A DNA stretch of 64,000 nt from SZUA-584 sp964441275 (GTDB lineage Bacteria > Bacillota > Clostridia > Christensenellales > SZUA-584). How positions within the stretch are numbered: position 1 is the first letter of the stretch; the number at the start of each line of letters is the position of its first letter. Of the stretch, positions 54,203-61,685 are shown one piece after another. The stretch spans positions 1 to 64,000 of the forward strand of contig CAYTUG010000005.1 in the NCBI GenBank assembly GCA_964441275.1, given 5' to 3'. The position numbers and the translations under genes are program-made. The notes below the pieces were generated by a model. The model saw only the letters and a program-made list of their open reading frames with translations, made no database searches and was not told the DNA's origin.

Positions 54203-56071
54203 CTACTCCTTTTGAGTATTGTTGGAGTGTCCCTTCTCTTTCTTTCTTATAACTACAAAGGCCACCCCGCAGCCGATAGCAACTATCGCCAACCCGATAA
54301 GCACAACCCACATCCAGTTAAAACCATTCTTATTTTCGCCGTCCATTTCGCTAAAGGTAAGCCCGGATTCGTCTTCCGGCGCGATTATATCATCGTCCGA
54401 TACGGTTGCGCTGCCGTCCGGTGCTAAGATATCCTCGTCCGATGTAGCCGAAGGCGTTGGTGCTAAAGTGGGCGTCGGTACCGGCGTAGGCGTGGGTTTT
54501 TCCGCATTGACATTGATTCCGCTTATCGAAAAGAAACCTTTGTTCGAACCGTTTTTATAGTCGATTCCGGATTTGCTGCCACTTTTGCCCCATTTTGCAG
54601 CCGCGCCGGAATTGGCGGTCAGGCCGGTTGCCGAACCTTTTGTATATGCCGGAGTTCCGCCCGGGTTGTTCCACGCACAGACCACGGCTTTACCGCCAAT
54701 TGCGGGCGAACCGCCGTCTATTTGGATAACATTACCCGCACCGGCAAGAGCTGTGCCATAGGCGAACACAAACCCGCCGCTCGCTTTGAGGGAACCCGCG
54801 CCGCTGATACTGATCGCAAACCCGCTCTTAGCGCAAACGGTACCGCCTTTTACATCCGCCGATTTCGCTTCAATGGCGTTTCCTTTTCCCGTGGCTTCCA
54901 CTGTGCCGCCGGTTACATCCGCCGATAAAGTGCCGATAGTATATTTTGCCCCCGCAGCGCTCACCGTACCGCCGCTTATGGTTACAGTATAAGCCTTGAT
55001 GGCGCCTCCGTCTTTGGCGCTGACAGTGCCGCCTTTTACTTGTACATCCACATCGTTTCCCAAGATAGCGTCCCCCGCCCCCGTGTTTTTGACCCTACCT
55101 TTTCCGCTCAATCTGACGGTGGAAGTTTCGCCTCTTATATTGACGGTTCCGAGCGTGCCTTTGGACGCCGCCGTACCGCCGCTGATTTCAACCTTGGTGC
55201 TCACACCGTCGCTGCAGACGGCATGATTATGCTCGGCTCCTATAGCCTTGATAGTACCTCCGCTTACGTTCACTGCAGTATTAGCGCTTGCGGCAGTAAT
55301 ATAGATTGCGCTGCCTATCAATGGCCCGTTGGATTCTATCGTTCCGCCGCTCACTTTGACAACAGAGCTTGCACCGGCAACACGGATAGCATCTCTCATA
55401 GCTTTTACTTCGCCGCCGCTCACAGTGATAGAGACGTTCGCGCCGCCGCTGTAGATGGCATTCCCGCTTTCGCTGTTTGCCCCCACGTCCACCAAACCGC
55501 CGCTGACCGTCATTTTAGAACCCGCACCCCCAAGGCTTATTGCTGTTGCGTTCATTCCCGTGGCGGTTACCTGTCCTCCGCTTACCGAAACCTTAGCGTT
55601 TGCGGCTTTTGTCCTTATGGCAATTCCGTCTTTTGCCGTATTGTCCACCTTCCCGCCACTCACAATGATGGAGCAGCTGCTGATCGACGGATTATAGATG
55701 GTGAACTTATCGCTGCTTGAGATGGCGCCGCCTTTCGCAACCTCAAAAACACCCTTGCCGCTCCCCGCCAAATTTACCAAACCATTCGCCGATCCTGTGA
55801 GTACGGCCTTCCATATTACCTTTACATCCGCATCAATACTAAGGCTCAGCGGTTCCGTTGCGTTGGCAACAGAGCCTGTAACGGTAACGGTTTTGCCGGA
55901 TTGCACTGCGGACAGACTGCCGCTGCCGCCATGGCTATATTGGTGGTTAATTTGAAAAGTTAGAGCATCGGCATTCGCCGCGTGCGCCGTAAGCGGCATA
56001 GCTATAGGCAGAGCGAGAATCAGCGCCGCCGCCAGCAAAGCCGATATGATCTTTTTTGTTATGGTTTTCAT
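54203..56071 (-). CDS. Repeat-rich beta-helical surface protein with C-terminal membrane anchor
   Basis: A 622-residue exported protein. Signal peptide (ISALLAAALILALPIAMPL ... AHAA), then about 13 turns of a 16-22-residue repeat built on VSGGxVxAxG...AI (about residues 130-460), predicted to form a right-handed beta helix. A Thr/Pro linker (TPTPVPTPTLAPTPS) and a C-terminal transmembrane helix (WMWVVLIGLAIVAIGCGVAF) follow, with a Lys-rich tail. It lies 31 bp downstream of the membrane-anchored sigma factor gene, in the same orientation, and is its likely regulatory target or partner. Carbohydrate or surface binding is inference. Confidence 0.88.
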   Translation of the reverse strand: MKTITKKIISALLAAALILALPIAMPLTAHAANADALTFQINHQYSHGGSGSLSAVQSGKTVTVTGSVANATEPLSLSIDADVKVIWKAVLTGSANGLVNLAGSGKGVFEVAKGGAISSSDKFTIYNPSISSCSIIVSGGKVDNTAKDGIAIRTKAANAKVSVSGGQVTATGMNATAISLGGAGSKMTVSGGLVDVGANSESGNAIYSGGANVSITVSGGEVKAMRDAIRVAGASSVVKVSGGTIESNGPLIGSAIYITAASANTAVNVSGGTIKAIGAEHNHAVCSDGVSTKVEISGGTAASKGTLGTVNIRGETSTVRLSGKGRVKNTGAGDAILGNDVDVQVKGGTVSAKDGGAIKAYTVTISGGTVSAAGAKYTIGTLSADVTGGTVEATGKGNAIEAKSADVKGGTVCAKSGFAISISGAGSLKASGGFVFAYGTALAGAGNVIQIDGGSPAIGGKAVVCAWNNPGGTPAYTKGSATGLTANSGAAAKWGKSGSKSGIDYKNGSNKGFFSISGINVNAEKPTPTPVPTPTLAPTPSATSDEDILAPDGSATVSDDDIIAPEDESGLTFSEMDGENKNGFNWMWVVLIGLAIVAIGCGVAFVVIRKKEKGHSNNTQKE

Positions 56072-56102
56072 GTTTTTTTCTCCTTATAATAATAGAGTGC
56101 GA

Positions 56103-57536
56103 TCAGGGAAGATAAGTCCACTCAATCTTTACAATGCTGTCTCCTGAAACGATGACTTTCACAAATGTAATCCACGTTTCATTATTTTCTATGGCAGGAA
56201 TCATCTTATTTCTAAAAGAATCATAATTAACTTTAATAGGTTTAGCGGACATAATCTCGTCGGGCATATAATACACTGTCTTTTCCGTTGTAGTAAACCA
56301 TCTGAGCTGCGGATTGACGTTGCGGACATATCCGTATTCTTCCACATCGTTTTGTGCATCCTCTTGTGAAATTCCCGGGTGATCCTGCATATACTTTTCT
56401 AATGCCTTTTTGCCGGTCAGCCAATCTACATAGTCAAAAGCAAGATCTGTCTGTCCGTCCATTCGCATACCCCAGTTTGTAATATAGGCATATGAAATCT
56501 CCTTTTCTTGCGCGGGAGCCGCAGTGCTTGCCGGGGTTGGCGAGGGCGTGGCGGGCGGCGCAACGGATGCGGCGGGCTCTGCCGGAGGATAAAGCGTTTC
56601 TGTTGGCTCGGCAGTAAGAACGGGCTTAGCCGTTATAAGAGGCGTTGGTTCCAACTGTGCGTTAGGTTCACTGCGAGGATGACTGCCGGTTGTAAGAATC
56701 ACCGCTAACACAACCACAGCGCCAACAGCCGCAACCGCCGATGCCCCGGCTATTATTTTGGCTTTTAAAGATAGTTTTTTAAACATTGTCATACCCTCCA
56801 TTTTTTGAGTTTCTGCGGCGTATGGCACAGCGTCTGAAATAGAATCCATTATCGTGCGCAACGAAGCGTTAGCCGCGCTTTGGCCTATAGACAAAGACTG
56901 CGCATGCGATTGCATCAATTTTCCAAACGGCAGCAGAGGAATTCCGGCAACACCGTAAAACTTCTCGCCGCTCTTGCGTTCCTGTTCTTCAATCTCTGAG
57001 CGGATAGCCTTTCGCGCAAGAAACAGCCGGGTTTTGACCGTGTTGACGCTGCACTCCATAACGTCAGAAATTTCATCCACGCTCAATTCATTGAAATAAT
57101 AGAGCGCGATTGCCTGACGCTGTACGTCGGAGAGACCATCAATAATCCTGCCGAGCCGCTCTTGCAAGTCCGCTCTTTCGGCATAGACAGCCGGCAACGA
57201 TTCTTCGGATTCTTCAGCATCAAAATTTTCGATGTCTTGTTCGGCATCCAGCAATATTGCCATGTTTTTCTTTCTAAGCCGTGCTTTACAAACGTTTTTT
57301 GCGATAATCTGAATCCAAACCGAAAAAGCCGATGGCGCTTTAAGAGTATTGAGCTTCCCCCATGCAGTTATAAACGCTTCCTGCAGAACATCCTCGGCGT
57401 CATTGGCGTTTTTTGTTATCATTCTTGCCAAAGCGTACACTTTTTCGTGGTAAATTGCGAAAAGCTCTTCAAAGCTTTTGATATCACCTTTCTGCGCTTC
57501 TATAACCAGCTGCGTTTGCTGCTCTGTCATACCCAT
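56103..57536 (-). CDS. ECF sigma factor fused to a transmembrane and extracytoplasmic domain
   Basis: A 477-residue one-protein signalling device. Residues 1-190 are an ECF sigma factor: region 2 with DAEDVLQEAFITAWGKL and region 4 with LSVDEISDVMECSVNTVKTR. A linker region leads to a transmembrane helix near 262-284 (ASAVAAVGAVVVLAVILTT), a Pro/Thr linker (ATPSPTPASTAAPAQ) and a ~130-residue extracellular domain starting EISYAYITNWGMRMDGQTDL. No separate anti-sigma gene is adjacent; the fused tail may act as built-in anti-sigma and sensor (inference). GGGGAAACGAACTT precedes the ATG. Confidence 0.9.
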   Translation of the reverse strand: MGMTEQQTQLVIEAQKGDIKSFEELFAIYHEKVYALARMITKNANDAEDVLQEAFITAWGKLNTLKAPSAFSVWIQIIAKNVCKARLRKKNMAILLDAEQDIENFDAEESEESLPAVYAERADLQERLGRIIDGLSDVQRQAIALYYFNELSVDEISDVMECSVNTVKTRLFLARKAIRSEIEEQERKSGEKFYGVAGIPLLPFGKLMQSHAQSLSIGQSAANASLRTIMDSISDAVPYAAETQKMEGMTMFKKLSLKAKIIAGASAVAAVGAVVVLAVILTTGSHPRSEPNAQLEPTPLITAKPVLTAEPTETLYPPAEPAASVAPPATPSPTPASTAAPAQEKEISYAYITNWGMRMDGQTDLAFDYVDWLTGKKALEKYMQDHPGISQEDAQNDVEEYGYVRNVNPQLRWFTTTEKTVYYMPDEIMSAKPIKVNYDSFRNKMIPAIENNETWITFVKVIVSGDSIVKIEWTYLP

Positions 57537-57945
57537 AAGTTCGTTTCCCCTTTCATTACATAGATGCGAAAATGCACATTTAGGTTTTACGCTTAAATAC
57601 TATGATGACATATGAAAGCTGCTGTTCTCTAAAGAGGCAATGTTTAGCACTCTTAATTCATTCCCGTTCTATAAGAGGGTTTACTTAATCCCGGGATCTT
57701 GCGCAAAGATATCATGCTTTAGAGGCTATTATTTGTGGTGGCAAGTTTGTGAGCTTCTGCCTTATCTATTGTATATATAATATTTGTTGAATAGTCAACT
57801 GCCTAAATATTGGTTGCACAAATGTAATATTTTCTATATTAGAAGTACAGCCCGGGCAATAATCTGATCAGTTTAGTTGTGTATCACATTTCGGAAATCA
57901 TGATGCACCAATGTTAATGTACTGTTTTTTGATGCGCTTACACCT
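56969..57945 (-). repeat. Direct repeat, first copy (sigma gene 5' part and leader)
   Basis: Nearly identical to 59154-59944: covers the sigma region-4 coding part, the 5' end of the gene, the whole leader and its promoter. The non-coding portion differs at only a few positions by eye. Confidence 0.92.
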
Positions 57946-58052
57946 GCTCTACCTTAAATTGATTTCAGTCCTTCGCAACTTTAAAATCTACATCATCCAA
58001 TGCGGCAAAATGCTTTTTTCCATACTTTATCTTCAAGTCCTCTCAGCCGCAC
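57537..58052. other. Leader and promoter region of the sigma-factor gene
   Basis: Contains a ~225-nt transcribed leader with no recognised riboswitch, the promoter at 57770-57798, and sequence shared with the second copy to about 57945. Beyond that, no gene until the IS30 fragment. Confidence 0.6.
57770..57798 (-). promoter_or_regulatory. SigA-like promoter of the sigma-factor gene
   Basis: TTGACT and TATACA on the minus strand with a 17-bp spacer, giving a leader of about 225 nt. Confidence 0.65.
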
Positions 58053-58187
58053 AAATCAAAGCGCCGCAAGGAGCCTTTCATCAATAGACTGGCAAAGGCG
58101 GATGGGCGATGTATCAAGCACTGGATGAACAACTATCCAAGAAGGATGTTTGGATACAGAACAGCAGACGAGGTGTTTGCGGCTTAA
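58053..58187 (+). pseudogene. IS30-family transposase C-terminal fragment
   Basis: The plus strand reads INRLAKADGR then IKHWMNNYPRRMFGYRTADE and VFAA-stop, matching the C-terminal fragment at 35574 at most positions. No upstream catalytic region is present. The stop is followed by about 45 bp ending in the GCAATTAAACTTGCAATT box, which may be the element's terminus. Confidence 0.8.
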
Positions 58188-58208
58188 AATGGACTGGGTT
58201 CTTATGGT

Positions 58209-58230
58209 GGGCAATTAAACTTGCAATTTA
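58209..58230 (+). promoter_or_regulatory. Conserved 22-bp box, third copy
   Basis: Same sequence as 46159-46180 and, with one mismatch, 50922-50943; core GCAATTAAACTTGCAATT contains a direct repeat of GCAATT 12 bp apart. It lies 29 bp before the -35 of the lipoprotein promoter. Confidence 0.6.
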
Positions 58231-58259
58231 TAAAACGTAGAGAACCAGTGCTATTCTCA

Positions 58260-58288
58260 TTGTTTTGGACTTATTTATGTGGTAAAAT
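58260..58288 (+). promoter_or_regulatory. Probable promoter of the lipoprotein gene
   Basis: TTGTTT and TAAAAT with a 17-bp spacer, 79 bp upstream of the ATG at 58368. Confidence 0.5.
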
Positions 58289-58367
58289 ACATATTAATTC
58301 TTTGCTTAACAACATTTGCTTGTTCTAATGAATAAGCAGTATTCTTCGTATATTATGGAGGTGAAAC

Positions 58368-59012
58368 ATGAAAATCAAATGTGCGTTTTTGTGTATAGCA
58401 TTATCTGTGATTATTTTACTGTCAGGTTGTGCTAACAGCAAAAGTGATTTGTATGAACAGCAAGCAGGGTTGTCAAACTCGATAATAGGAACAGATGATG
58501 GAGTGGACGAGTTTGTTTCTTTACAAAAGGGTTTTATGTCGGAATACGATACTGATGTTTGCTACAATATAACGCCTAAATATGTACTTGAAAATTCAGA
58601 TTTTCTCATTTACAAGTATGAGAATTCCTGCGCAACATTTTTGTTGTATGATAATGAAATATTTCCTTTGGGTGGATGGTTTGGTGGTTTCGGTGTAACT
58701 GATATTAAATTAGCTGATGTCGATAATGATCGTAAAATGGAATTGTACTTTACGTTTTCTTGGGGTTCAGGCATCCATCGTTCACATGCAGCATATTTTA
58801 ACCAAAAGTCAAAAGAAATTGTGATTTTTGATTATGTATACATGCATGGTGATATGATGATTATTTCTAATGGGCAAGGAGGGCTATCTCTATACAAAGC
58901 TACAATATCAAATATGGAAAGTTTCGTGAATTTTACAATAGAGGCAGACGAATACGTTTCTGATATTGTTTTTGAAAATAATAGCATAGTGTTATCGTCT
59001 CCTATACAATAG
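58368..59012 (+). CDS. Lipoprotein with FG-GAP/VCBS-like strand
   Basis: A 214-residue predicted lipoprotein: signal peptide with lipobox LLSGC near residues 17-21. The mature part contains IKLADVDNDRKMELYFTF, a Ca-binding-like DxDxDxxxE loop reminiscent of FG-GAP/VCBS repeats, and FSWGSGIHRSHAAYF. GGAGG precedes the ATG. It lies between the two sigma-factor copies and is divergent from the upstream one. Base composition is more AT-rich than its neighbours, so acquisition with the IS30 element is possible. Function unknown. Confidence 0.82.
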   Translation: MKIKCAFLCIALSVIILLSGCANSKSDLYEQQAGLSNSIIGTDDGVDEFVSLQKGFMSEYDTDVCYNITPKYVLENSDFLIYKYENSCATFLLYDNEIFPLGGWFGGFGVTDIKLADVDNDRKMELYFTFSWGSGIHRSHAAYFNQKSKEIVIFDYVYMHGDMMIISNGQGGLSLYKATISNMESFVNFTIEADEYVSDIVFENNSIVLSSPIQ

Positions 59013-59085
59013 ATATATTGAATATAATTTTTGGGTGCTTTCTAAAAATATTTGGGGAGTAAACTCAAGTTATCCGTCAACTTTT

Positions 59086-59538
59086 TTACAACTCCACATC
59101 ACCTCTTTTCTGCTGTTGATTTTTTAGTTGCTCTTGCTTCAAAATACTGTAAACGCTCTTGCATTCCTGTTCTTCAATCTCTGTGCGGATAGCCTTTCGC
59201 GCAAGGAACAGCCAGGTTTTGACTGTGTTGGCGCTGCACTCCATAACGTCAGAAATTTCATCCACGCTCAATTCATTGAAATAATAAAGCGCGATTGCCT
59301 GACGCTGTACATCGGAAAGACCATCAATAATCCTGCCGAGCCGCTCTTGCAAGTCCGTCCTTTCGGCATAGACAGCCGGCAACCGATTCTTCGGATTCTT
59401 CAGCATCAAAATTTTCGATGTCTTTCTTGCCAAAGCGTACACTTTTTCGTGGTAAATTGCGAGAAGCTCTTCAAAGCTTTTGATATCACCTTTCTGCGCT
59501 TCTATAACCAGCTGCGTTTGCTGCTCTGTCATACCCAT
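59086..59538 (-). CDS. Truncated second copy of the ECF sigma factor
   Basis: A 150-residue open frame repeating the start (MGMTEQQTQLVIEAQKGD) and region 4 of the sigma factor at 56103-57536. A 184-bp deletion removes most of region 2 (after YALAR); a 1-bp insertion at the following Leu restores the frame, leaving a nonsense bridge KTSKILMLKNPKNR. The protein stops after region 4, lacking the transmembrane and extracellular parts; its last 26 residues differ. Promoter and ribosome site are retained. It may be a pseudogene or could act as a region-4-only competitor. Confidence 0.75.
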   Translation of the reverse strand: MGMTEQQTQLVIEAQKGDIKSFEELLAIYHEKVYALARKTSKILMLKNPKNRLPAVYAERTDLQERLGRIIDGLSDVQRQAIALYYFNELSVDEISDVMECSANTVKTWLFLARKAIRTEIEEQECKSVYSILKQEQLKNQQQKRGDVEL

Positions 59539-59944
59539 AAGTTCGTTTCCCCTTTCATTACATAGATGCGAAAATGCACATTTAGGTTTTACGCTTAAAT
59601 ACTATGATGACATATGAAAGCTGCTGTTCTCTAAAGAGGCAATGTTTAGCACTCTTAATTCATTCCCGTTCTATAAGAGGGTTTACTTAATCCCGGGATC
59701 TTGCGCAAAGATATCATGCTTTAGAGGCTATTATTTGTGGTGGCAAGTTTGTGAGCTTCTGCCTTATCTATTGTATATATAATATTTGTTGAATAGTCAA
59801 CTGCCTAAATATTGGTTGCACAAATGTAATATTTTCTATATTAGAAATACAGCCCGGGCAATAATCTGATCAGTTCAGTTGTGTATCACATTTCGGAAAG
59901 CATGATGCACCAATGTTAATGTACTGTTTTTTTGATGCACTTAC
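59154..59944 (-). repeat. Direct repeat, second copy
   Basis: Copy of 56969-57945 with the 184-bp deletion described for the truncated sigma gene. The promoter (TTGACT-N17-TATACA, 59772-59800) and leader are preserved. Recent duplication is indicated by the near-identity of the non-coding half. Confidence 0.92.
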
Positions 59945-60105
59945 ATCTGGTGCCAGTGCTTCTCTAATTTGTTGTTTGATTCTCCCTTGTGTCGTCAATA
60001 GCGTCTGTGCTCTTGAGCGCTTTAAATTGTGGGGCTACAATACATATTGGGCACTGAACCACAAAAATAAAATATGCGGGTGCCGGCTAATGGGACATTG
60101 TTAAG
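59945..60105. other. Short region without recognised features
   Basis: Links the sigma-gene repeat to the transposase remnant. No supported gene. Confidence 0.4.
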
Positions 60106-60515
60106 TTGGGAACAAAAACATACCGAAAGGAATATGTTGAAAAGCGCGACACCTATTCTTTTGCCGTGTTACTTAAACATGTGGTGAGATTCTTCAGATT
60201 CCCCGCAGGATGCGTGCAGACCGGCAACAGTTTTGGGTTCGCCGCTATATGGTGCCTAAACGCAATTTGCCCACTCTCTTTGAGCACTAAGTCATGTGGG
60301 TAGGCATCCGGCATAAGCTCATCCGCCCCTGCACGCCACAACGGCAAGATCGAGCGCAGTCACAGAAAAAATCAGTAGCGGTTTTACCCAAAGACAGCCT
60401 TCCATTCTTTTCTCTGACTTTAAGCACCAGCCTAAAGCTTTCCGATACCACTCAAACAATATACCCGCTCGTTTGCGCACGCAAGCCGGCTACCTCAAAC
60501 ACAAACAGGTTTAAT
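60106..60515 (+). pseudogene. Multiply frameshifted DDE transposase (IS3/IS481-type integrase core) remnant
   Basis: Pieces in alternating frames add up to an integrase-core C-terminal half: DTYSFAVLLKHVVRFFRFP, VQTGNSFGF (where the catalytic Asp of the usual QTDNG is Gly), NLPTLFEH-stop, GIRHKLIRPCTP, then RHNGKIERSHRK (with the catalytic Glu), RFYPKTAFHSF and FRYHSNNIPARLRTQAGYL. At least three frameshifts and several stops. Family assignment to IS481 or IS3 is not certain. Confidence 0.8.
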
Positions 60516-60564
60516 AACCTACACAACGGGTTTAGCGTGCCGTTGTCTTATAATACCATTTTGG

Positions 60565-61656
60565 CTATTGAGACAAAATATCTGCAATTCTTTTTGATGC
60601 AAACCCGTCTCCGTAAGGGTTTGCCGCAACGCTCATAGATTCATAGGCTTGATTATCCGTCAACAGCCTTTTGAATTCGTTGTAGATATTTTGCCTGTCC
60701 GTTCCGACTAACTTTAACGTTCCCGCCAATATTCCTTCAGGCCTTTCTGTAGTGTCGCGCAGCACCAAAACGGGCTTACCTAAAGACGGCGCCTCTTCCT
60801 GTATGCCTCCGCTGTCCGTCAGCACAATATGTGCGCGCGCAATAAAATTGTGAAAGTCGATCACGCTCAGCGGTTTTATTATGCGAATCCTGTCCGCTCC
60901 CGCCAACACTTTATTTACCGCATCATTGATTGCAGGGTTTAAATGCACCGGATATATAACTTTCAGATCATCAAACTCCTCAACCGCATCCCTTATAGCC
61001 CAAAATATATTTTCCATGGGTTGTCCTATGTTTTCCCGTCTGTGAGCGGTTAAGAGAATTAACCTGCTCCCCTTAGCCCAATCAAGAAGCGGATGGCTGT
61101 ACTCTTTCTTTACCGTTGTTTTTAGCGCGTCAATGGCTGTGTTGCCCGTAACATATATGTCTTTTTCGTTTTTCTTTTCTTCGATAAGGTTTTGTTTCGC
61201 CCGTTGCGTAGGCGCAAAATGATATTTCGTAACTATGCCTACCGCCTGCCTGTTAAATTCTTCGGGGTAAGGCGAAAAGATATTATGGGTTCTAAGCCCG
61301 GCCTCGACATGCCCCACGGGTATCTGCAGATAAAAGCAAGCAAGCGCGCTTAAAAATGTTGTTGACGTATCACCATGCACCAGCACAACATCGGGTTTAG
61401 CTTCCGCCAATACCGGCTGTATCCTTTTAAGCACTTTTGTAGCAATATCAAAAAGCGTTTGATTATGCTCCATCGTCCTCAAATCGTAATCTGGAACAAC
61501 ATCAAAAACGTTAAGAACCTGGTCAAGCATCTCTCTGTGCTGGCCTGTCACACACACAACCGTGTTTATAGCTTTTCTTCTTTTTAGCTCGCTCACCAAC
61601 GGACACATTTTTATTGCTTCGGGTCTTGTTCCGAAAATTAACATTATCGTCTTCAC
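60565..61656 (-). CDS. wecB: UDP-N-acetylglucosamine 2-epimerase (non-hydrolysing)
   Basis: Interconverts UDP-GlcNAc and UDP-ManNAc, supplying ManNAc for teichoic acid linkage units or exopolysaccharide. The 363 residues show GTRPEAIKMCPLV, CVTGQHREMLDQVL, VHGDTSTTFLSALA, HVEAGLRT, LTAHRRENIG and SDSGGIQEEA, all family hallmarks. GTG start at 61656. Last gene of a minus-strand operon, 29 bp after the GH26 gene. Equivalent to mnaA/yvyH in Bacillus. Confidence 0.96.
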   Translation of the reverse strand: MKTIMLIFGTRPEAIKMCPLVSELKRRKAINTVVCVTGQHREMLDQVLNVFDVVPDYDLRTMEHNQTLFDIATKVLKRIQPVLAEAKPDVVLVHGDTSTTFLSALACFYLQIPVGHVEAGLRTHNIFSPYPEEFNRQAVGIVTKYHFAPTQRAKQNLIEEKKNEKDIYVTGNTAIDALKTTVKKEYSHPLLDWAKGSRLILLTAHRRENIGQPMENIFWAIRDAVEEFDDLKVIYPVHLNPAINDAVNKVLAGADRIRIIKPLSVIDFHNFIARAHIVLTDSGGIQEEAPSLGKPVLVLRDTTERPEGILAGTLKLVGTDRQNIYNEFKRLLTDNQAYESMSVAANPYGDGFASKRIADILSQ

Positions 61657-61685
61657 TTTTTGCCTGCTTTCAGTCGTCTTACCTG

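Noticed and set aside
54969..55720. Several plus-strand open frames (up to 226 codons) opposite the beta-helix gene
   Set aside because: They arise from the repetitive GC-rich repeat codons; the minus strand has signal peptide, repeats and anchor.
54203..56071. CRISPR-like or tandem DNA repeat
   Set aside because: The repetition is at protein level with varied spacing and codons; there are no identical repeats with unique spacers. No CRISPR array was seen anywhere.
57537..57770. T-box or other known riboswitch in the sigma-gene leader
   Set aside because: No T-box core motif or other recognisable riboswitch signature was seen.
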